Below, in pieces: positions 51,503 to 58,869 of a DNA stretch of 64,000 nucleotides. The notes under the pieces are model-generated. The model was given only the letters and a program-made list of their open reading frames with translations. It was not told where the DNA came from and ran no database searches. The translations under genes were made by a program, and so were the position numbers. Source of the stretch: SLFH01 sp050486265 (GTDB lineage Bacteria; Planctomycetota; Phycisphaerae; Phycisphaerales; UBA1924); NCBI GenBank assembly GCA_050486265.1, contig JBJHCY010000001.1, positions 248,001 through 312,000 on the forward strand, in the 5' to 3' direction. Each line of letters starts with the position of its first letter. The stretch's first letter is position 1.

Positions 51503-53269
51503 TCATTCCGCCATCGGCGTCAGCAGTTCGATCGCGTCGGGCATGCGGTGCGCGTAGTTGTGCCACAGGGGCAGCTTCCGGGGCCGGATCCGGGCGGCCA
51601 AGGCCTGCGCGTCGGCATCGAGCCCGGCGAACTGGAGGGCCTCGGCGATTCGGGCCTCGGCGTCCTGCAGCAGGTCTTCGTAGCGGAGGGTGTGCGAACG
51701 CAGGCCCATCGTCTCCAGACCCTTGCGGAGGACGGTGGTGTACAGGCCGACAAACCGGGCGGTGTTGGCGGGCTCGTGGGTGTGCACCGAGGCCCAGTCG
51801 GGTTCGGTGACGCTTCTGAAGGCGGCGATGCAGGCGTCGCGCGGGTCGCGGGCCGCGACGATCACCGGGGCGCTCGGGAAAAGGCGCCGGATCAGCACGA
51901 GGCGGACGCCGTTCATCGGCGAGGCGTCGATCCAGCGCAGCGGCGTCTCCTCGGCGATGGTCTCGACCGAGCGGGCGTTGTGCGCGTCGCGTGCGTCGGC
52001 CTCGTAGATGCGTCGGAGTTCGGCGGCCTGCTCGTCGGTCAGGGCGTCGAGGGCGGCGCGGGGGTGCTGGGCCCCGGTGATCGCCGCGGCGCGGTTCATC
52101 AGCGAGGCGAGGGGCGAGTGGGGGAGCAGCGCGGCCCCCTCCGCTTGCGCCAGCAGCTTGCCGATCAGCGAGACGCCCGAGCCCGGAAAGCCGACGACGA
52201 AGACGGGCGTTGCGCCTTCAGACGACTCCGGCCAACCCTCGGGCGCGTTCTGGCAGGCCTCGTGCATGAAGCGGAGCATCGAGGGCATCGCCTGCGGCGC
52301 GACCTTGGCGAACCCGGTTCGCTGGGTGAGCACCTGCTGCGCACGGGTGAAGGCGTCGAAGGCGGGGTCGAACGCGCCGCCCGCCTCGTACACCCGCCCG
52401 AGTTCGTAGGCGACTTTGGCGTAGAGCATCTTGCCGGTGACCCGTTCACTTCTGATGAGGTCTTCGAGCGTGCGCTGGGCGGAGGCGAGGTCGCCCTCGA
52501 CGCGGTCGAGCCGCCCGAGCGCGAGCAGGAGTTCGGGCGAGCCGGGGTCGCGCTGCAGGGCCTCGCCGGCGAACCAGCGCGCCGAGCCGCCGTCGCCCGA
52601 GGCCTCGCTGGCCAGGACGAGCGCTTCTGCGGCGCCCGGTGTCTCGGGCGCGAGCTCGACGGCTTTTTCGAGCAGCGTCCGCGCCTGCGCCGCCTCGCCG
52701 ACCGCCAGCAGCCTGCGTCCCAGCGCCGTCAGCACGCCGGCATGCTCGGGCGCAACGAGATAGGCGTGGCGGAGGAGGACGCCCGCTTCCGCATCGCGCG
52801 GCGTGCCCTCGTACTGGGCCGCGAGACGCATCGCCTCGTCGGGGTCGGCGGGGAGCGAGGCGTGCATCTGCTCGGTCGCCTCGCGGAGCGCCTCGGCGTC
52901 GCCCAGCCGGCGCAGCGTCAGGCAGCGCTGGCGGTGGGACTCGACATGCTCGGGGTTCAGGCGGCAGGCCTCGGCGAACGCGTCCGCCGCGTCGCGCATG
53001 CGATTCAGGCGCAGCAGCGAGAGCCCGTGGAAGTAGTGGAAGACGAAAGTCTCGGGCTGCAGCTCGATCGCCTTGGCGATCGCGGCCTCGCACTCGCGGG
53101 GACGCCCGCGCTCGGCGAGGAGTTGGCCCAGCATGTTCCAGACCCGGGCCTCGGCGGGGTGGTCCTTGAGGATGTTGCGGTAGGCCTGCTCGGCCTGCTC
53201 GTGCCGGCCCTGCTGGTGCAGCGCCGCCGCCTCGCGGATGGCGGGGGTCGGGTCGGTGGTCTCGGCCAT
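51503..53269 (-). CDS. TPR-sulfotransferase fusion protein
   Basis: A 588-residue protein with tandem TPR units in the first 330 residues (AEQAYRNILKDHPAEARVWN, AIELQPETFVFHYFHGLSLL). A sulfotransferase domain (about 360-580) begins with the PAPS 5'-phosphosulfate loop FVVGFPGSGVSLIGKLLA and contains the 3'-phosphate motif AARDPRDACIAAFRS. The usual GFPRSGT/S loop has Gly for Arg here. TPR-sulfotransferases typically sulfate sugars or proteins using PAPS; the acceptor is unknown. A GAAGAGAAG stretch precedes the ATG. The aminotransferase gene lies 44 bases downstream. Confidence 0.9.
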   Translation of the reverse strand: MAETTDPTPAIREAAALHQQGRHEQAEQAYRNILKDHPAEARVWNMLGQLLAERGRPRECEAAIAKAIELQPETFVFHYFHGLSLLRLNRMRDAADAFAEACRLNPEHVESHRQRCLTLRRLGDAEALREATEQMHASLPADPDEAMRLAAQYEGTPRDAEAGVLLRHAYLVAPEHAGVLTALGRRLLAVGEAAQARTLLEKAVELAPETPGAAEALVLASEASGDGGSARWFAGEALQRDPGSPELLLALGRLDRVEGDLASAQRTLEDLIRSERVTGKMLYAKVAYELGRVYEAGGAFDPAFDAFTRAQQVLTQRTGFAKVAPQAMPSMLRFMHEACQNAPEGWPESSEGATPVFVVGFPGSGVSLIGKLLAQAEGAALLPHSPLASLMNRAAAITGAQHPRAALDALTDEQAAELRRIYEADARDAHNARSVETIAEETPLRWIDASPMNGVRLVLIRRLFPSAPVIVAARDPRDACIAAFRSVTEPDWASVHTHEPANTARFVGLYTTVLRKGLETMGLRSHTLRYEDLLQDAEARIAEALQFAGLDADAQALAARIRPRKLPLWHNYAHRMPDAIELLTPMAE

Positions 53270-53313
53270 GGGAATCTTCTCTTCCTCGTCGGGCGTGGTT
53301 GCCGGTCCCGGGC

Positions 53314-54567
53314 TCAGCGGAGCGAGGCGACAAAGTCGCGCAGCCGGTCCATGCCCTTGTGGATCTGGTCGGTCGAGCAGGCGAAGCTGATGCGGATGTG
53401 GTTTTTGCCGCAGCCGCCGAAATCTTCGCCGGGGATGACGGCCATCTTCGCCTCAAGCAGGAGCGCTTCGGAGAACTCGAGGGCCGAGTTGATCGGGCGT
53501 CCCTCGGGCGACTTCTTGCCGAAATGCGCCGAGACATCCGGGAAGGCGTAGAACGCGCCGGTGCACTTGGGCATCACCATGCCCGGGATCTCGGCGAGAC
53601 GCTCCTGGATCACGACGGCCCGCTCGCCGAACGCGCGGCGCATCTCCTCGACCTCGCCGGCGCACTCGGTCAGCGCGCAGCGGGTCGCGGCGTAGTTGAA
53701 GCTGGTGATGTTGGTGGTCATCTGGCCCTGCAGCGTGCCCATCGCCTTGATGAGCGCCGCCCCCGCCTCGCCCGGGCACCCGCAGTAGCCCACGCGCCAA
53801 CCGGTCATCGCGAAGGCCTTGCTCAGGCCGTTGACGGTCACGGTGCGCTCGGCGATCTCGGGGACCGAGCCGATCGAGAAGTGATCGATCCCGGCGTAGA
53901 CGATCTTCTCGTAGATCTCGTCGGTGATGACGACGAGGTCCGGCGCGATGCCGCGTGTCTCGTGGATCACCTTGGCCAGGGCGCGGAGCTCGCTCTCGCT
54001 GTACATGGTGCCGCAGGGGTTGCTGGGGCTGTTGAGGAAGAGCACGCGGGAGCGCGGGCTGATCGCTTGGCGGAGCTGCTCGGGCGAGATCTTGAACGAG
54101 GTCTCGGGCCCGGTGGGGATCTCGCGGACCTCGGCGCCCGCCATCTCGCAGATCGGGCGGTAGCTGACCCATGCCGGAACCGGGATGATCGCCTCGGCGG
54201 CTTCTTCCCCGGGCGCCGGCGGATCAACAAGGCAGTGCAGCAGCACGAAGAGCGTGTGCTTGCCGCCCGAGCTGATGGCGATGTGCTCGGGCGAGAGGCC
54301 GGGGATCTTGTTCTCGTTGGTGAGCTTGTCGGCGACGACCTTCCGCGTCTCGGGGTCGCCGAGGGTCGGCATGTACTTGGTCTCGCCGGCCTGCATCGCC
54401 TTGATCGCGGCGTCCTTGATCCGCTGGGGCGTGTCGAAGTCCGGCTCGCCCAGCGTGAACTGGAGCACATCGACGCCCTCGCGGACCATCTGCTTGGCCC
54501 GGTTGGCGACGGCCACCGTCACGGAAGGCTTGAGCTGGCGCACTCGCTCGGCGATTCTGATCGTCAT
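53314..54567 (-). CDS. Class I/II aminotransferase, aspartate-type
   Basis: PLP-dependent fold-type I aminotransferase, probably aspartate transaminase. The 417-residue product has the cofactor lysine K250 in NGLSKAFAMTGWRVGYC, SGGKHTLFVLLHCL (phosphate-contact region), FLNSPSNPCGTMYS with the conserved Asn, DEIYEKIVYAG with the PLP aspartate and the substrate-binding arginine in HIRISFACS. The frame continues open upstream, but ATG 54567 gives the family start (IAERVRQLKPSVTVAVANRA) and lies 6 bases after a TATCCT. Aspartate versus another amino donor cannot be fixed from sequence. Confidence 0.92.
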   Translation of the reverse strand: MTIRIAERVRQLKPSVTVAVANRAKQMVREGVDVLQFTLGEPDFDTPQRIKDAAIKAMQAGETKYMPTLGDPETRKVVADKLTNENKIPGLSPEHIAISSGGKHTLFVLLHCLVDPPAPGEEAAEAIIPVPAWVSYRPICEMAGAEVREIPTGPETSFKISPEQLRQAISPRSRVLFLNSPSNPCGTMYSESELRALAKVIHETRGIAPDLVVITDEIYEKIVYAGIDHFSIGSVPEIAERTVTVNGLSKAFAMTGWRVGYCGCPGEAGAALIKAMGTLQGQMTTNITSFNYAATRCALTECAGEVEEMRRAFGERAVVIQERLAEIPGMVMPKCTGAFYAFPDVSAHFGKKSPEGRPINSALEFSEALLLEAKMAVIPGEDFGGCGKNHIRISFACSTDQIHKGMDRLRDFVASLR

Positions 54568-54573
54568 GGCACG

Positions 54574-54579
54574 AGGATA
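54574..54579 (-). promoter_or_regulatory. -10 element for the aminotransferase, leaderless arrangement
   Basis: TATCCT on the minus strand ends exactly 6 bases before the ATG at 54567; there is no Shine-Dalgarno. Confidence 0.5.
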
Positions 54580-54647
54580 GCGGCGGCGCGTCGCTGCGAC
54601 CGCGTTGGCAGGGCCGCAGCCGGCAAGGTCGGGGGGTTGCCGGTGGG

Positions 54648-55349
54648 CTATCGGGCGGCCAACGCCATCGCCCGCGAGGCGTCGAGCATGATGAGGGCGC
54701 TGAACAGGTCGGCCCGGTCCTCGGCACGCTCGGCGTCCGGGCGTGCCGCCTGCGTCTGGAGCACGCGGTAGTTGTGACAGATCGTGTCGGCGTGCAGGCG
54801 GGCGTCGGCGTCGCCGGTGCGGACCGCGAACTCCGCGAACACATGCACCGCCCACGGATGGTTCGTCGCGTTGTCGGGCTGGAGGTTGGCGGTGTGCCAG
54901 CGGACCGCTCCGTCGAGCCGGTCGCGGAGATCGTTGTTGCTGCGGGCGATCCACCACGCCGCGTGCAGGGCGGCGAGCTCGTGCTCTGACCAGACCTCGA
55001 TCGCCTCCCCGGAGTCCTCTGGCAAAAGGGGGCCCTCGGCGGTGAGGACGGGGAGTGGGCCGGCGTCGAGCAGGGCCGCCCACCAGTTCGGCATCGTTGG
55101 CGGAACAGGAGCCTCGGGGCTCCCCTGGAAAGGATCCGGCTCGGTGCAGAGCCACCGTGCCAGGGGCAGGGCGAAGCGCATCGGGCGTCGGAGGCGCTCG
55201 GCCAGCGGGCGGGGATCGCCGCGGTACTCGGCGACCAAACCGCTCTCGCCGCCGAGCTGCACGGGAAACGGACCCTCGGCAAGCGACAGAAAGCGATCGG
55301 ACCAGGCTTGGAAATCGTCGGGGAGGGCGTGGGAGAGGGGGGGCTGCAT
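54648..55349 (-). CDS. Protein of unknown function
   Basis: Not recognised. The 233-residue product has no signal peptide, membrane helix or known motif. It is helix-rich with many tryptophans (NWWAALLD, ALHAAWWIARSNNDLRDRLD, RWHTANLQPDNATNHPWAVH). The second half reads like an alpha-toroid or 6-hairpin type fold (repeated AVHVFAEFAVRTGDADARLH), a fold used by several sugar-active enzymes, but no catalytic pair could be picked out. It ends 80 bases upstream of the aminotransferase and is divergent from the zinc-ribbon gene. The frame is open far upstream; ATG 55349 is the only plausible start before the divergent gene. Confidence 0.65.
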   Translation of the reverse strand: MQPPLSHALPDDFQAWSDRFLSLAEGPFPVQLGGESGLVAEYRGDPRPLAERLRRPMRFALPLARWLCTEPDPFQGSPEAPVPPTMPNWWAALLDAGPLPVLTAEGPLLPEDSGEAIEVWSEHELAALHAAWWIARSNNDLRDRLDGAVRWHTANLQPDNATNHPWAVHVFAEFAVRTGDADARLHADTICHNYRVLQTQAARPDAERAEDRADLFSALIMLDASRAMALAAR

Positions 55350-55391
55350 GTCGGGTAGTTTCCCGGGTTGGGGGGAGAGGCGTGACTGTGA

Positions 55392-55397
55392 TATTCT
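55392..55397 (+). promoter_or_regulatory. -10 element for the zinc-ribbon gene, leaderless arrangement
   Basis: TATTCT ends 6 bases before the ATG at 55404 with no ribosome site between. TTGGGG lies 18 bases upstream as a poor -35. Confidence 0.45.
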
Positions 55398-55403
55398 TTG
55401 TCC

Positions 55404-55685
55404 ATGGACGGCACCGATCTGCGCGTCGCCCCGCCCACCCACCTGACCCGGCGTCTCTGCCGGTCTTGCGGCTATGCGGGCCAAGACCTCCAGCAGGCCG
55501 ATGCAGGCCCGGTCTTCTGCTGCCCCTCCTGCGGGGCGGACCTGTACGCCCGACCGCCCCGCAGCTACGCGGAGATGGAACTGCTCGTGCCCGTTTCGGC
55601 CGCAAAGCTTGCCCCCGTGGTCCGGAAACGGAGGTCGTGGGCGACGCGGTTCTGCGGGGGGCTGCTCCGCCTGATCCGCCGCTGA
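55404..55685 (+). CDS. Small zinc-ribbon protein
   Basis: The 93-residue product has two CxxC knuckles, LCRSCGY near residues 18-24 and CCPSCGADLYARPP near 40-53, spaced for one zinc, and a basic C-terminal helix (RKRRSWATRFCGGLLRLIRR). No further domain. Such small ribbons often bind nucleic acid or act as protein adaptors. It may be co-transcribed with the PilZ-like gene 111 bases downstream. Confidence 0.7.
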   Translation: MDGTDLRVAPPTHLTRRLCRSCGYAGQDLQQADAGPVFCCPSCGADLYARPPRSYAEMELLVPVSAAKLAPVVRKRRSWATRFCGGLLRLIRR

Positions 55686-55796
55686 ACACCCGGCCCCTCT
55701 GGAACGCCCCGGCCCCGGTGAACCCGGCCCAGCGCCCGGCCGATCTACCTCCGTGGTTGTGTCCGGTTCGGTCGGCCGAGCGTGAGCGGGGTACCG

Positions 55797-56222
55797 ATGG
55801 CGTTTTCGGGACTTTCCAGCGGCGACGGCGAGGCGTACCTCCTCGCCAATGTCGGCTTTGACGACGAGCCTGAGAAGCCACGCAAGCCCAAGAAGCCCAA
55901 ACGCCCAGCCGGGCACCGCTTCCGGGCAGAGCTGGATATCGCCGAGCTCGACGATCGGGGGCGTCCCGGGGCGACCTGCACCGCTCACGCTGTGGAGCTC
56001 AGCCGCTCGAACCTGGTCTTCCGCTCGCGCAGGATGACCTACATCGACCGGAAGATCTTGGTGGCGATCCACCTGATCGACGACGAGCCGACGGTGCTGT
56101 TCGGGCGTGTGTTTTCGTGCGAGTACGACGGGGACGGGCTCTGCAAGATCGACCTGGATCTCGAACCGTTGCCGACCACCGGGGATGTTCGAAGGTGGAA
56201 GGCGATGATCTCGCGCAAGTAG
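55797..56222 (+). CDS. PilZ-like protein
   Basis: The 141-residue product has a basic Lys/Pro-rich segment (KPRKPKKPKRPAGHRFRAEL, about 28-47) followed by a beta-barrel-like domain with AHAVELSRSNLVFRSRRM. That stretch resembles the D/N-x-S-x-x-G strand of PilZ c-di-GMP receptors but has Ser-Asn where the glycine should be. The N-terminal RxxxR could be provided by HRFRAEL only loosely, so c-di-GMP binding is uncertain. An in-frame GTG at 55782 is an alternative start. An HD-GYP gene in the window shows that c-di-GMP turnover is plausible. Confidence 0.6.
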   Translation: MAFSGLSSGDGEAYLLANVGFDDEPEKPRKPKKPKRPAGHRFRAELDIAELDDRGRPGATCTAHAVELSRSNLVFRSRRMTYIDRKILVAIHLIDDEPTVLFGRVFSCEYDGDGLCKIDLDLEPLPTTGDVRRWKAMISRK

Positions 56223-56262
56223 CCGCTTGACGCCGGGGCGGCGCGAGGCGACCGTTTCGGTC

Positions 56263-57126
56263 ATGCGGCTGATCACCGATCCCGGCGAGCTGGCGTCCCT
56301 CGGGCCCAGTGTCTTTGTGCCCACGATGGGAGCGCTGCACGCGGGGCACGCCTCGCTGATCCGGATCGGGGCTTCTGAGGCGGAGCGCCGGAAGCTCTCG
56401 GGCGGGTGCGTTGTCAGCATCTTCGTCAACCCGACGCAGTTCAACGACCCGTCAGATTTCGAGAAGTACCCGCGCACGATGGACGCGGACCTGCTCGCCT
56501 GCGAGGGGGCGGGGGCGTCGGCGGTGTTCGCCCCCAGCGTCGAGGCGGTCTATCCGCCGGGCGAGGGGGCGTCGGTGGTGGTGCTGCCGCCGGTCGCGAC
56601 GGCGCCCGGTCTTGAGGACCGATTCCGGCCGGGGCACTTCGAGGGCGTGTACCGGGTGGTCAGGCGGCTGTTCGATCTGGTGAAGCCCGTGGCGGCGGTC
56701 TTCGGCGAGAAGGACTGGCAGCAGCTCCGGGTGATCTCGGCGATGGTCGAGCGGGAGGGGCTGGGGGTCGAGATCGTGCCCGGCGAGACGGTGCGGGAGG
56801 GGGGGGGGCTGGCGATGAGCAGCCGCAACAAGCATCTTCGACCCGAGGATCGCGGGGCGGCTCTGTCGCTGAGCCGTGCGCTGTGCGCCGCCGGTCGGGA
56901 GGGCGACCCGGCGGAGGCGGAGCGGGTGATGGAGGCGATGATGCGAGAGGCGGGGGCGGAGCCGGAGTACGCCGTGGTGCGCGACGCGGAGACGCTGTTG
57001 CCGATCGGGGCCGGGCACACGGGTCTTGCGCGGGCGTTGGTGGCGGCGAAGGTCGGGCCGACGCGGCTCTTGGACAATGCGCCCTGGCCCTCGGGCGGTT
57101 TGGGCGTCGGGCCCGCGGTTCTGTAG
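56263..57126 (+). CDS. panC: Pantothenate synthetase
   Basis: Joins pantoate and beta-alanine using ATP, the last step to pantothenate and coenzyme A. The 287-residue product has the nucleotidyltransferase motif PTMGALHAGH at 20-29, FVNPTQFNDPSDFEKYPRT, FGEKDWQQLRVI (usually GEKDYQQL) and the ATP-loop sequence AMSSRNKHL. A TTG at 56227 is in frame upstream, but ATG 56263 gives the standard N terminus. It follows the PilZ-like gene by 40 bases, and no strong ribosome site is visible. Confidence 0.93.
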   Translation: MRLITDPGELASLGPSVFVPTMGALHAGHASLIRIGASEAERRKLSGGCVVSIFVNPTQFNDPSDFEKYPRTMDADLLACEGAGASAVFAPSVEAVYPPGEGASVVVLPPVATAPGLEDRFRPGHFEGVYRVVRRLFDLVKPVAAVFGEKDWQQLRVISAMVEREGLGVEIVPGETVREGGGLAMSSRNKHLRPEDRGAALSLSRALCAAGREGDPAEAERVMEAMMREAGAEPEYAVVRDAETLLPIGAGHTGLARALVAAKVGPTRLLDNAPWPSGGLGVGPAVL

Positions 57127-57224
57127 ACGGGCGGGCGGGCAAGACAGCCCCGGCCGGAACGGCTAGCCTTGGCCCTTGGCCCCGACCGCGCCCCGCGCAA
57201 CGCCCCATGAGGGAGGAAAGACCA

Positions 57225-58346
57225 GTGCACGAGAGCCCGCTGAAGAAGTTCCACCAGCAGCACAACGCGCAGTTCGTGGAGTTCGCCGGCTGGGAGATGC
57301 CGATCCGCTACGGCAGCATCGTCGAGGAGCACCGGCAGGTCCGCGAGTCGGGCGGGCTCTTCGATGTCTCGCACATGGGCCGGGTCAAGTTCTCCGGTCG
57401 CCACGCGCGACGGCTGCTCGAGGTGCTCTGCAGCCGCAAGATCCACGACATGCAGGACGGGCAGTGCCGCTACACGCTGGTCTGCAACGAGCAGGGTGGC
57501 GTGAAGGACGATGTGATCGTGATGCGTCACGACGACGACGAGTACACCGTCGTGGTGAACGCGTCGAACCGCGAGAAGCTGCTGGCGCACTTCGAGCAGG
57601 TGCGTGCGGCCAACGACTTTGCCGCCAAGATCGACGACCAGACGATGAAGACCGCGATGGTCGCGCTCCAGGGCCCGAAGGTGATGGAGATGATCGGGAA
57701 GTTCTCGCAGGAGATCCCGACGCTGAAGCGGTACCGGTTCACGGTCAAGAACCTGCTGATCCTCAAGGTGGTCGTCTCACGCACGGGGTACACGGGCGAG
57801 GACGGGGTCGAGGTGATCCTGCCGACCGCCGCGGTCGACATGGCGCTCAAGCTGCTGCTCAAAGATGTGAAGATGAACGAGCCCGACGCGGCGATCAAGC
57901 CCGCGGGTCTCGGCGCCCGCGACACGCTGCGTCTGGAGGCGGGGATGCCGCTGTACGGGCACGAGCTGGGCGAGGAGATCGACGCGCTCTCGACGGGGCT
58001 GGACTTTGCGATTAGCCTCGACAAAGACCAGGACGAGCGTGGCGCCGCGTTCATCGGGCAGGACGCGCTGAAGAAAATCCGCGACGCGGGCGGGCCGGCG
58101 AGGAAGCTCGTGGGCGTGACGCTCGAGGACAAGCGGACGCCCCGCCAGGGCATGGTGATCCGCCAGGGCGAGCGCGAGGTCGGCGTGGTGACTTCCGGGT
58201 GCATGAGCCCGACTTTGGGCCATCCGATCGCGATGGCGTTTGTCGATCGCGATCTCTGCGAGCCGGGGACGGAGCTCGGGGTCGATACCGGTCGGGCGAC
58301 GCTCGGGGCGAAGGTTTCGGCGATGCCGTTCTACAAGCGAGGGTGA
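57225..58346 (+). CDS. gcvT: Glycine cleavage system T protein, aminomethyltransferase
   Basis: Transfers the one-carbon unit from aminomethylated H protein to tetrahydrofolate, releasing ammonia. The 373-residue product shows the family opening SPLKKFHQQHNAQFVEFAGW, FDVSHMGRVKFSGRHA, VSRTGYTGEDGVEVILP and LEAGMPLYGHELGEEI with the catalytic-site aspartate region. GGGAGGAAAG at 57211-57220 points to the GTG at 57225; the ATG at 57207 lies before that site. No gcvH or gcvP is adjacent. TAGCCT at 57164 may be its -10. Confidence 0.94.
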   Translation: MHESPLKKFHQQHNAQFVEFAGWEMPIRYGSIVEEHRQVRESGGLFDVSHMGRVKFSGRHARRLLEVLCSRKIHDMQDGQCRYTLVCNEQGGVKDDVIVMRHDDDEYTVVVNASNREKLLAHFEQVRAANDFAAKIDDQTMKTAMVALQGPKVMEMIGKFSQEIPTLKRYRFTVKNLLILKVVVSRTGYTGEDGVEVILPTAAVDMALKLLLKDVKMNEPDAAIKPAGLGARDTLRLEAGMPLYGHELGEEIDALSTGLDFAISLDKDQDERGAAFIGQDALKKIRDAGGPARKLVGVTLEDKRTPRQGMVIRQGEREVGVVTSGCMSPTLGHPIAMAFVDRDLCEPGTELGVDTGRATLGAKVSAMPFYKRG

Positions 58347-58869
58347 GGCGGAGAGCGGTTGAGATCTGTGGCGGCGGTTGCGATTCGTGCTGCCGACCGC
58401 TGACTGGCCTTTGCGGGAGGTCGGTGCTGTTGGATCTCTACTGCACAGGCGGGTGTCGAGTGCACCGACCTCGCCGAGCCGAGGTCGGTGGCACGAGAAG
58501 ACAGCCGGCGTCGATGCCTTTCGTTTCGATCGACGCGAGTGCAAGGGACGACTATTGCCTTTATCCAATCTCGCGGTAGGTCTCTTCGCCCCGACGGGGC
58601 GATAGAAGCCTCGAATCGGACAATCCTCCGCCCCTTCAGGGCGGACTGGGAGTTTGCGACCCATTCCACGGGTTCCGCGCCGTCCTGCGCTTCGATCCGG
58701 ACGGCGCTCCACCCGCGGCTACAGTCCTTCGCTCCTTCGGAGCGGGGGTTGCTCCGATCCCGATCGATCGCGTTGTGACGAAGGAGTCTTTGGCAACCGT
58801 TGGTGCATTCGGTTGTCTTTGACTGGAAGACACTGGCGGACAAGCCGCCAGTGCCACAGGTCTGTTTCG
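58347..58869. repeat. Non-coding island of palindromic repeats
   Basis: About 520 bases between gcvT and the GH31 gene, which converge here. Perfect inverted repeats: an 11-base stem at 58463-58490 (CACCGACCTCG), 8 bases at 58586-58602 (TCGCCCCG), 6 bases at 58628-58644 (CCGCCC), 9 bases at 58677-58707 (GCGCCGTCC, extendable outward), 6 bases at 58730-58744 (CGCTCC) and 9 bases at 58831-58853 (CACTGGCGG). Two of them are followed by GGCAC or GCCAC. The last one may also terminate the GH31 transcript. This looks like a cluster of REP-type elements. An open frame crosses it on the minus strand but reads as repeat DNA. Confidence 0.7.
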
